Assembly: GCA_041485125.1 (NCBI GenBank)
Contig: JBGPIT010000193.1
Location: forward strand, 1 to 9,330
Direction of reading: 5' to 3'
DNA: 9,330 nt
Source: JBGPIT01 sp041485125
Lineage (GTDB): Bacteria > Desulfobacterota > Binatia > UTPRO1
The position numbers and the translations under genes are program-made. Within the stretch, counting starts at the first letter, position 1. Each line of letters starts with the position of its first letter. The notes beneath the pieces were generated by a model. The model was given only the letters and a program-made list of their open reading frames with translations. It ran no database searches and was not told the DNA's origin. Positions 1 to 6,412 of this stretch are shown piece after piece.

Positions 1-1506
1 GAAGCGCAGCGCATTCTCCAAATCCAAGACCGTGTGCTTCGGTCGTTTCCCGAGGTCGAACGCGTGTTCGGCAAAGCCGGCCGCGCAAACTCACCGACGG
101 ATCCGGCGCCGTTCTCGATGGTGGAGACGACGGTCAGCCTCAAGCCGCAGTCCGAATGGCGCACGGTTCCGCGTTGGTACTCGGACTGGCCGCGCCCGGC
201 GCGTGCGGTCTTTTCCTACTTCATCCCGGAGCACATGACGTTCGGTGAGCTGCAAGACGAGATGAACAGCCGGTTACGGTTTCCGGGGATCCCGAACATC
301 TGGACGATGCCCATCAAGAACCGCATCGACATGCTCTCGACGGGCGTACGCACGCCGATCGGCGTCAAGATCTTCGGACCCGACCTCACGGTGATCCAGA
401 AGCTCGGGGAACAGCTGGAGGGCATTTTGCGCGACGTAGCCGGCACACGGAGCGTCCTCGCCGAGCGCACGGCCGGCGGCTACTACGTCGATTTCGATTT
501 CAAGCGTGACGAGCTGGCACGCTACGGACTCTCGATCGAGGACGCACAGGCGATCCTGACGTCCGCCGTCGGGGGCGACAACGTCACCAGCACAATCGAA
601 GGGCGCGAGCGCTATCCGGTCAACGTGCGCTACGGCCGTCAGTTCCGCGACAACGTACAGCAGCTACGTCGTGTCCTCGTCCCGACCCCATCAGGCGCGC
701 AGATTCCGATGGCGCAGATCGCCGACATTCGCATGGTCGAGGGACCGGCGATGATCCGGAACGAGAACGGCCAGCTCGTCGGCTACGTGTACATCGACAT
801 GGCGGGCCGAGACGTCGGCGGCTACGTCGAGGAGGCGAAGCGCCACGTGCAGGAACGCCTGGAGTTACCGAAGGGCTACACGCTCAACTGGAGCGGTCAG
901 TACGAGAACCTGGCGCGCGTTCGTGAGCGGCTGAAAGTCGTCATTCCACTCACGCTCTTCCTGATCGCGTTGCTGCTCTACATGAACACCAAGTCCGGCG
1001 TGAAGACCGCGATCGTCATGCTTGCCGTGCCGTTCTCCCTGATCGGTGCGATCTGGATCCTCTACGCGCTCGGCTACCACACCTCGATCGCCGTCTGGGT
1101 GGGGATGATCGCGCTCATGGGGCTCGATGCCGAGACCGGTGTCTTCATGCTGCTCTTTCTCGATCTCGCCTACGAAGAGCGCGTGCGCGAGGGACGGATG
1201 CGAACCTACGAGGATCTCGAGGAGGCGATCGTCCACGGCGCCGTCAAACGCGTGCGCCCGAAGATGATGACGGTCGCGGCCGCGTTCATGGGTCTTCTCC
1301 CGATCATGTGGTCGCTCGGCGCGGGCTCGGACGTCATGAAGCGGATCGCCGCACCGATGGTGGGCGGTCTCTTCACCTCGTTCACGCTCGAGCTCCTCGT
1401 GTATCCCGCGATCTACGCGATCTGGAAGTGGCGATTCGTCATGCGGCGCGGCGCCGTGGTCCCAGAACTGACCAGCGCGGATGTCCCCGCGCGCGCCGTC
1501 GGCTGA
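1..1506 (+). CDS. cusA: CusA/CzcA-family heavy-metal efflux RND transporter, C-terminal half (5' truncated)
   Basis: This is the inner-membrane, proton-driven subunit of a tripartite pump that exports metal ions through a periplasmic adaptor and an outer-membrane channel. The frame is open from base 1, so the gene starts outside the window; 501 codons and a TGA remain, about half of a usual ~1,040-residue CusA. Numbering from base 1, Met40-x-Glu42 and Arg108-x-x-Met111 (in NRIDMLSTG) line up from memory with E. coli CusA M623/E625 and R669/M672 of the Cu(I)/Ag(I) site; the third methionine would lie just upstream. Five hydrophobic segments follow (roughly residues 314-329, 337-357, 362-389, 422-440, 447-477), matching the last five transmembrane helices. 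Glu378 and Lys421 sit at the proton-relay positions. About 20 extra residues lie between the two metal-site halves (about residues 56-80), a variant I recall in other members. Copper/silver specificity is inferred; CzcA-like divalent export is the alternative. Adaptor and channel genes would be upstream, out of view. Confidence 0.93.
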   Translation, partial: EAQRILQIQDRVLRSFPEVERVFGKAGRANSPTDPAPFSMVETTVSLKPQSEWRTVPRWYSDWPRPARAVFSYFIPEHMTFGELQDEMNSRLRFPGIPNIWTMPIKNRIDMLSTGVRTPIGVKIFGPDLTVIQKLGEQLEGILRDVAGTRSVLAERTAGGYYVDFDFKRDELARYGLSIEDAQAILTSAVGGDNVTSTIEGRERYPVNVRYGRQFRDNVQQLRRVLVPTPSGAQIPMAQIADIRMVEGPAMIRNENGQLVGYVYIDMAGRDVGGYVEEAKRHVQERLELPKGYTLNWSGQYENLARVRERLKVVIPLTLFLIALLLYMNTKSGVKTAIVMLAVPFSLIGAIWILYALGYHTSIAVWVGMIALMGLDAETGVFMLLFLDLAYEERVREGRMRTYEDLEEAIVHGAVKRVRPKMMTVAAAFMGLLPIMWSLGAGSDVMKRIAAPMVGGLFTSFTLELLVYPAIYAIWKWRFVMRRGAVVPELTSADVPARAVG

Positions 1507-3729
1507 CTACACGACGACGCGGACGACCGCGTTGTAGTCGGGCTCACCGCTCGCGGGGTCGAGACGGCGGCCGATCAATACGTTGCCCTCCGGCCAGTAC
1601 ACCTGCAGCGACCCTTGCTTCACGGGCGAGATCCGACAGCGGCCGGCGAACGAGCCGAACGCCGACTCGAGCCGCAGCGCCGAGCCCTCGTCGAGACCGA
1701 GACGGAGCGCGTCGGCCTGCGCCATGAACACCGCGTCGCGGAACGACGTACCGGTGAGCGCGTCGTGCGCGCTCTGGGTCATCGAGTTGAACTGCTTCCC
1801 CCGTCGCGTCGTGACCAGGAACTCGTCGGGGCCGAGCGCGGTCTCCTCGGGAGAGACGACGGTGAAGCGCGCGCGGCCGCCGGGCATCGCGTCGCAGACG
1901 CCGTCGCTGCACAGGAGCGCGCCGCCGTACTGGAAGGAGTCGCCGGCGCGACGCAGGTCTTTGATGCCGGCATAGAGCGGCATGACGGAGTCCATCTCGT
2001 CGCGGACCGCTTGTGCGCCGGCAAATGCGAAGGTGCGACGGCGATCGCCCGCGACCGCGCGCGCGCCGATCGCGGCCAGGATCTCCCACTCGGCACGCGC
2101 CTCGCCGATGCGGCGGCCGGGAATTTCCGGGGTGAAGCGGACGCGCCGCTCGGTGGTGGTGGTGGTGCCGCCGCCGCGCTGCTCGTAGCGCGTCGCCGCC
2201 GGCAGGACGAGGACGCGGTCGGTCTCCACCAAGGTCGAGGTGTTGAGGACGATGTCCTGATGAATGCGAAGCGGCACGCGCGCGAGCGCCGCGCGGCAGT
2301 GGTCGGGGTCGGGCATGGTCTCGAGGAAGTTGCCGCCGACCAAGTAGAGCGCGTCGAGCGCGCCGGCGTGCGCGGCGTCGAGCATTGCGGCGGTCATCAT
2401 CCCGTCGCCGGTCGGGACCGGGAAGCCCCACGCGCGCTCGCAGCGCTCGCGCGCCTCGCGGTCGGTGATCGGCACGTTCCCCGGCAGCACCGTCGGCACG
2501 CTGCCGCATTCGGCGGCGCCTTGCACGCCGCTGTGGCCGCGGATCGGCATCAGCCCGGTCTTGGGACGGCCGAGCATGCCGCGCGCGAGCGCCAGGTTCA
2601 CGAGCGCGCACACGTTGTCGACGCCGAAGCGATGCTGCGTGAGACCCATGCTCCATACGAACACGGCGCTCCGTGCCTGGGCGTAGACCGTCGCGAAGCG
2701 CGCCATCTCGCCGCGGTCGAGTCCGGCTTCGCGCTCGAGCACGTCCCACGACTGGAGAGCGAGGGCTTCGCGGAGGGCGGCGAAGCCGGTGGTGTGCGCC
2801 GCGATGAAGTCGGTGTCGAGGGCATCGCGCGCGATCAGCTCCTTCAAGACGCCGTTCATGAAGGCGCGGTCGCCGCCGATCTGTACCGGGAAGAAGTCGT
2901 CCATGAGCCGGGTGCCGAAGACGGCGCTGCGCGCGACCGACGGCACCCAATAGCGCTCGAGGCCGGGCTCACGGTACGGGTTCACCACCACGATCCGCGT
3001 GCCGGCCTGCTTGGCGTAGTGCATGTACTTGGTGCTGACCGGCTGGTTGTTGGCGAGATCGCTGCCCCAGACGACCAGCAGGTCGGTGCCGATCCAGTCC
3101 TTCAGCGAGCAGGTCGCGGCGCCGACGCCGAGCGTCTCCTTCATCGCCGTCGTGCTCGCCGCGTGACAGAGCCGCGCGTCGTTGTCGATGTGGTTGGTGC
3201 CGAGCGCGCGCGCGAGCTTCTGCGCCACGTAGTAGACCTCGTTGGTGAGGCCGCGCGAGGTGGTGAAGAACGCCAGGCGGTCGGGCGCCGCCGCGCGCAG
3301 GGCGTCGGCCGCGAGCCGCTCGGCCTCGTCCCAGCCGAGGCGGCGGAAGCCGCGGGCGCCGCGCTCGAGCAGCATCGGGAAGGGCAGGCGCCCGAGCGCG
3401 CGGAGCTCGGCGCTCGACAGGCGCCGCAGCCGCTCGACGTCCGCGAGGGCGGCGGCATCGAGCGCCGGCATGGTGTTCAAGCGCAGCAGCTCGAGACGCG
3501 TCATGCAGAGATGGACCCCGTCGATGACGTCGTCGCGCAGGCCGCGCGGCCCGAGCGCGCAGCCGTCGCAGACGCCGTCGCGCAGGATGCGCCACGCGAA
3601 CGGCAGCTCGTCGCGGTTGCGCCACGCAACGCGCAGCATGTCGCGGAAGTGTCGCGGCTTGGCGGTGCCGAGACCGAAGGGCAGGGCGGCGCCGAGGCGT
3701 GCCCACCGTCCGTTGCCGCTCGCCTTCAC
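1507..3729 (-). CDS. FdhF/YdeP-family molybdopterin-dependent oxidoreductase (formate dehydrogenase H-like alpha subunit)
   Basis: This is a bis-MGD molybdenum enzyme of the cytoplasmic FdhF/YdeP branch of the DMSO reductase superfamily. Its 740 residues match the family's usual length. Near the N-terminus a CxxC pair (Cys54, Cys57, in CDGCALG) is followed by Cys75 (HLCMTRLELL); the four-cysteine 4Fe-4S pattern of true formate dehydrogenase H is incomplete. Cys188-His189 (NDARLCHAAS) sits where FdhH has selenocysteine-histidine, so Cys188 is the expected molybdenum ligand. Cofactor-binding blocks such as WGSDLANNQP (about 221-230) and the C-terminal molydopterin dinucleotide-binding domain (about 632-735) are present. 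Translation starts at GTG (3729-3727), overlapping the fdhD stop as GTGA, which suggests translational coupling. The TAG stop (1509-1507) abuts the cusA stop. The substrate is unknown: formate oxidation is possible, but E. coli YdeP is linked to acid resistance and lacks an assigned reaction. Confidence 0.93.
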   Translation of the reverse strand: MKASGNGRWARLGAALPFGLGTAKPRHFRDMLRVAWRNRDELPFAWRILRDGVCDGCALGPRGLRDDVIDGVHLCMTRLELLRLNTMPALDAAALADVERLRRLSSAELRALGRLPFPMLLERGARGFRRLGWDEAERLAADALRAAAPDRLAFFTTSRGLTNEVYYVAQKLARALGTNHIDNDARLCHAASTTAMKETLGVGAATCSLKDWIGTDLLVVWGSDLANNQPVSTKYMHYAKQAGTRIVVVNPYREPGLERYWVPSVARSAVFGTRLMDDFFPVQIGGDRAFMNGVLKELIARDALDTDFIAAHTTGFAALREALALQSWDVLEREAGLDRGEMARFATVYAQARSAVFVWSMGLTQHRFGVDNVCALVNLALARGMLGRPKTGLMPIRGHSGVQGAAECGSVPTVLPGNVPITDREARERCERAWGFPVPTGDGMMTAAMLDAAHAGALDALYLVGGNFLETMPDPDHCRAALARVPLRIHQDIVLNTSTLVETDRVLVLPAATRYEQRGGGTTTTTERRVRFTPEIPGRRIGEARAEWEILAAIGARAVAGDRRRTFAFAGAQAVRDEMDSVMPLYAGIKDLRRAGDSFQYGGALLCSDGVCDAMPGGRARFTVVSPEETALGPDEFLVTTRRGKQFNSMTQSAHDALTGTSFRDAVFMAQADALRLGLDEGSALRLESAFGSFAGRCRISPVKQGSLQVYWPEGNVLIGRRLDPASGEPDYNAVVRVVV
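3726..3729 (-). promoter_or_regulatory. GTGA stop/start overlap coupling fdhD to the molybdoenzyme gene
   Basis: Read on the minus strand, these four bases are GTGA. GTG (3729-3727) is the start of the YdeP-type oxidoreductase and TGA (3728-3726) is the stop of fdhD. No strong Shine-Dalgarno stands immediately before the GTG, so re-initiation by ribosomes finishing fdhD is the simplest explanation of how it is translated. Confidence 0.75.
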
Positions 3730-4805
3730 GGCGCCTGGGAACGCTTGGCGAGCGGCCGCGGCGCTTTGCCGGTGCGGGCGATGGTGCGCTCGGTGAGATA
3801 GCGGGCGAAGTCATGCGGCCGCGCGTCGGCGGCGAGCGCGACCAGACGGCCGCGCTCCGCGAGCGTCAACGCTTGCCAGTCGACGAGCGAGATCTTGAGC
3901 GCGACCGCGTCGAGGACGGTGCGCACCGCGCGTGGAATGAACTCGAGGCTGTCGTCGGTGCGCGCCGTGACGCGGTCGGCGCCGGCGTAGACGTTGACGC
4001 TGCCGCCACGGACGAAGCCCGCGAGCGTCATGCCGGAGCGGACAGCGAGCGCGACGGCCATGCTCGACGGCGCCGACACCGCGGTGACGATCGGCACGCG
4101 CGCAACCAGCGCCTTCTGCACGATCTCGAAGCTGGCGCGCCCGCTCACCAGGAGCATCGCCGCCGCTTTGCCGGCGCCGCGATGGCGCAGGCGCCAGCCG
4201 AGGACCTTGTCGGTCGCGTTGTGGCGGCCGATGTCCTCGCGCGCGACGAGCAGGCTGCCGTCGACGTCGAAGAGCGCGGCGGCATGCAAGCCGCCGGTGG
4301 CGCGGAAGACGGGCTGTGCCGCCGCGAGCAGATCGGGCAAGCGCGCGATGGTCGCGGCGGCGACCGTCGGGCCGGCGTCGAGCGGCGGGTGCTCGCGGGT
4401 CAGCGTTTCGATCGTGCTCGCGCCGCACAGCCCGCAGCTCGCGGACGTCACCTGGTGGCGGGTGAGGCGGGCGCGGAGCTCGTCGATCGAATGCCGCACG
4501 CCGACGTCGACGACGTTCGCCAAGTCAGGCTCGTCGGGGTGGCGGGTGAACATGATCCGCTCGACCTCGTCCGCGCGCGTGATCACGCCCTCGCTCGTGA
4601 GCAGGCCGACGACGAGGTCCGCATCGTCGCCCGGCGTCCGCATCGTGATCGTCCAGCACCAGCCGTTCAGCCGGATCTCGAGCGGCTCCTCCACGGCGAC
4701 CGCGTCGGTGCGCTGCTCGTCGGCCGCGCCGGATTGCAGTCGCAACACTCGGACGTCGGCTCCCAAGGCGCGCGCCGGCTCCCGGACGACGGTCGGTTTC
4801 GGCAT
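3726..4805 (-). CDS. fdhD: FdhD formate dehydrogenase accessory sulfurtransferase with C-terminal nitrate reductase-associated-like domain
   Basis: FdhD carries sulfur from the cysteine desulfurase IscS to the molybdenum cofactor of formate dehydrogenases in the cytoplasm, which is needed for their activity. The hallmark CxxC motif is present (Cys124 and Cys127 in SASCGLCGAS), as are the EDIGRHNATDK block (190-200) and a late FVRGGSVNVYAG block (264-275) where E. coli FdhD (277 aa) ends. Here the protein is 359 residues. The extra ~80 residues include FIPRAVRTVLD (289-299) and KISLVDWQALTLAER (304-318), which resemble the Nitr_red_assoc family (PF09655), normally a separate small protein near nitrate reductase or molybdopterin genes. 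The frame is open back to 5060, but I chose ATG at 4805 because similarity begins there and upstream sequence is arginine-rich junk overlapping the next gene. No clear Shine-Dalgarno precedes it. The gene overlaps the downstream molybdoenzyme gene by four bases, which points to that enzyme as its client. Confidence 0.94.
   Translation of the reverse strand: MPKPTVVREPARALGADVRVLRLQSGAADEQRTDAVAVEEPLEIRLNGWCWTITMRTPGDDADLVVGLLTSEGVITRADEVERIMFTRHPDEPDLANVVDVGVRHSIDELRARLTRHQVTSASCGLCGASTIETLTREHPPLDAGPTVAAATIARLPDLLAAAQPVFRATGGLHAAALFDVDGSLLVAREDIGRHNATDKVLGWRLRHRGAGKAAAMLLVSGRASFEIVQKALVARVPIVTAVSAPSSMAVALAVRSGMTLAGFVRGGSVNVYAGADRVTARTDDSLEFIPRAVRTVLDAVALKISLVDWQALTLAERGRLVALAADARPHDFARYLTERTIARTGKAPRPLAKRSQAP
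3771..3956 (-). other. Nitr_red_assoc-like domain fused to the FdhD C-terminus
   Basis: Residues about 284-345 of the FdhD protein lie beyond the normal FdhD fold. The segment reads as the nitrate reductase-associated signature: an IP-x-AVR motif followed by LD, then K-x-SL-x-x-W, then L-x-x-ER and LVAL. The family cysteine I recall just before IP is Phe here. The domain is in frame with FdhD, with no stop or frameshift between them. The family assignment is from memory of the consensus; its molecular function is unknown, though it is generally found beside molybdoenzyme genes. Confidence 0.72.
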
Positions 4806-4899
4806 CGGCGCGAAGATAGATTCGCCATCGCTCGGACACAATCGAGAACGGGTCGCCGATCCGGCGCGTGGAGCGCACGCCGGCGCGCGTGAAGTCGGC

Positions 4900-6243
4900 T
4901 CAGATCTCCGGCGCGGCGGCCCTGGCGCGGATCTGCCGGTCGGTGCGCGCGTCGAGCATCGCGAGCGTGCCGTTGAGCAGCTTCGCGGCCAGCCAGCGGA
5001 GCGGCTCGGGCGGCCAGGCGCGCTCCTTCCGCGCCAACGCCGCCTCGCTCGGATGCGCACGACCCTGCGCGCGCTCGGCGAGCATGGCGCCCATCAGCGT
5101 CGCCTGCGCGACGCCGTGGCCGGCGTAGCCGAAGCCGTAGAGCAGATTGCCGTGGGTGCCGCCGGCGCCGATGATCGGCAGGAAATCCAGGGTGAGGCCG
5201 ATCCAGCCGCCCCAGAAGGCGTCGATCGGCACCGTCGCGAGCGCGGGGAAGCGTTCGCGAAACGCGCGCTCGACGATGCCGAACGCGGCGGGATCGTAGC
5301 CTTCGGGCAGGCGGCTGCCCCAGGCGTACCGCACGACCTTGGAGCCCCCGACGATCGTGCCGCGCACCGTCAGCCGATAGCTCTCGAGGATCTCGTGCGC
5401 GGTGTAGACGCCCTCGCGCCCGCGCCAGCCCAGCATGCCGAGTTGCGATGCGGAGAGCGGCGCGGTCTCGAAGAGCGACACACGAAGCGGCGCCAGCGCG
5501 CGCGGCTTCCACCCGAGCGCCGGCGTGTACGCGTTGGTCGCGATCAGCGCGCGGTCGGCGGTCACGGTGCCGGTCGGGCAGCGTACGCGAACGGGGGCGC
5601 CGTCCTCGAGCGTGTCGACCGCCGACTGCTCGAAGAGCCGCACGCCGCTCTCGAGCGCGCGGCGGCGGAGCGCCATGACGTAGCTGCCCGGATGAAGCGT
5701 GCCGCCGCGCTCCTCGAGGACGCCGCAGAGAAAGGCCGGCGGCAAGGCCCGCTCGCGCATCTGCGCGCTGGTGAGGAAGCGGACGTGGCCGCCGAGCGCG
5801 ACCGCCGTCTCCGTGGCTTTGCGCAGGCGCGGCTCGTGCTTCGGGTGCACGCCTGCGAGCACGTTGCCGCTGGCGATGTAGTCGCACTCGATCGACAGCT
5901 CGTCGATCGTCCTCTCGGTGTACGCGACCGCGTCGTCGGCGAAGCGCACCAGCGCCTCGGCGCGCGCCCGGCCGAACAGCCGCAGCAGCGTCGGCAGATC
6001 CTTGCCGATCGTCGGCGTGAGATGGCCGGCGTTGCGCCCGCTCGCGCCGGCGCCGGCGAAGTCCCGCTCGACGACCGCAACGTCGATGCCCGCCGCCCGC
6101 AACGACAGGGCCGCCGAGAGGCCCGTGTAGCCGCCGCCGATCACGACGACGTCCGTCCGCAGATCGCCGGCGATCGACGGCTGCACGTCGACCGGTGCTT
6201 CGACCCACGGACTGATCGGGCGATAGGGGAACGGGCGCGTCAT
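4900..6243 (-). CDS. FAD-dependent oxidoreductase, DAO/PuuB-like family
   Basis: This is a 447-residue flavoprotein of the D-amino-acid oxidase (DAO) fold, closest in pattern to gamma-glutamylputrescine oxidase and other DadA/PuuB-like amine or amino-acid oxidases. The dinucleotide-binding Rossmann motif is near the N-terminus (DVVVIGGGYTGLSAA, about 31-45) and ends in the acidic residue Glu59 that binds FAD ribose. It is followed by the typical GASGRNAGHL segment (66-75). Near the C-terminus, LLYGFGYAGHGVAQA (about 366-380) is the second conserved FAD-contacting loop. The ATG start at 6243 leaves the common ~30-residue lead before the Rossmann strand; a Shine-Dalgarno is not obvious. No signal peptide is seen, so it is probably cytosolic. 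It lies 94 bases upstream of fdhD on the same strand and may head the operon. The substrate is not readable from sequence; a C-N oxidation of an amine or N-substituted amino acid is expected for the family. Confidence 0.88.
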   Translation of the reverse strand: MTRPFPYRPISPWVEAPVDVQPSIAGDLRTDVVVIGGGYTGLSAALSLRAAGIDVAVVERDFAGAGASGRNAGHLTPTIGKDLPTLLRLFGRARAEALVRFADDAVAYTERTIDELSIECDYIASGNVLAGVHPKHEPRLRKATETAVALGGHVRFLTSAQMRERALPPAFLCGVLEERGGTLHPGSYVMALRRRALESGVRLFEQSAVDTLEDGAPVRVRCPTGTVTADRALIATNAYTPALGWKPRALAPLRVSLFETAPLSASQLGMLGWRGREGVYTAHEILESYRLTVRGTIVGGSKVVRYAWGSRLPEGYDPAAFGIVERAFRERFPALATVPIDAFWGGWIGLTLDFLPIIGAGGTHGNLLYGFGYAGHGVAQATLMGAMLAERAQGRAHPSEAALARKERAWPPEPLRWLAAKLLNGTLAMLDARTDRQIRARAAAPEI

Positions 6244-6306
6244 GCGGAATCGAGGTGCTGAGCGGTGATTTCCATGCTGATCGCGCGACGTGGAAGGCGC
6301 GCTGAC

Positions 6307-6337
6307 ATCAATCGTCTTGCGGGGTGGCTCGTGTCAA
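6307..6337 (-). promoter_or_regulatory. Possible sigma70-type promoter upstream of the oxidoreductase operon
   Basis: On the minus strand a perfect -35 hexamer TTGACA lies at 6337-6332. The best -10-like hexamer downstream is ATTGAT (6312-6307), with a long 19-base spacer. Transcription would begin near 6300, about 57 bases before the ATG at 6243. The -10 is poor, and in GC-rich DNA a hexamer match is weak evidence, so this is only a candidate. Confidence 0.22.
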
Positions 6338-6412
6338 CATCCGACGGCGCCTGCTCGCATCACGCGACGCCCGCGCGCGTCGTGCGCCGGCGCCGCCGGT
6401 CGACGTGGCGCG

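Noticed and set aside
2153..2176. GGT/GCC simple repeat inside the molybdoenzyme gene
   Set aside because: It encodes a Gly-Thr run before ERRVRF that fits the conserved family block around this site, so it is coding sequence and not an independent repeat element.
1615..3801. A 728-codon open frame on the plus strand opposite the molybdoenzyme gene
   Set aside because: Its translation is a low-complexity Arg/Ala/Glu/Val-rich string with no motif, as expected antisense to a GC-rich gene. The minus-strand protein has clear family motifs along its whole length.
4806..5060. N-terminal extension of fdhD to a start near 5060
   Set aside because: The added 85 residues are Arg/Pro/Ser-rich, lack FdhD similarity and overlap the upstream gene's 3' end. 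ATG at 4805 fits the family start.
3994..6261. A 755-codon open frame on the plus strand opposite fdhD and the flavin oxidoreductase
   Set aside because: It spans two real genes and the gap between them, and its product is compositionally biased with no recognisable domain. Long stop-free antisense frames are common at this GC content.
6361..6385. GC-rich hairpin just downstream of the S8 peptidase stop (CGACGC/GCGTCG stem)
   Set aside because: There is no T-tract on either strand, and palindromic GC-rich pieces arise easily here, so it is not supported as an intrinsic terminator.
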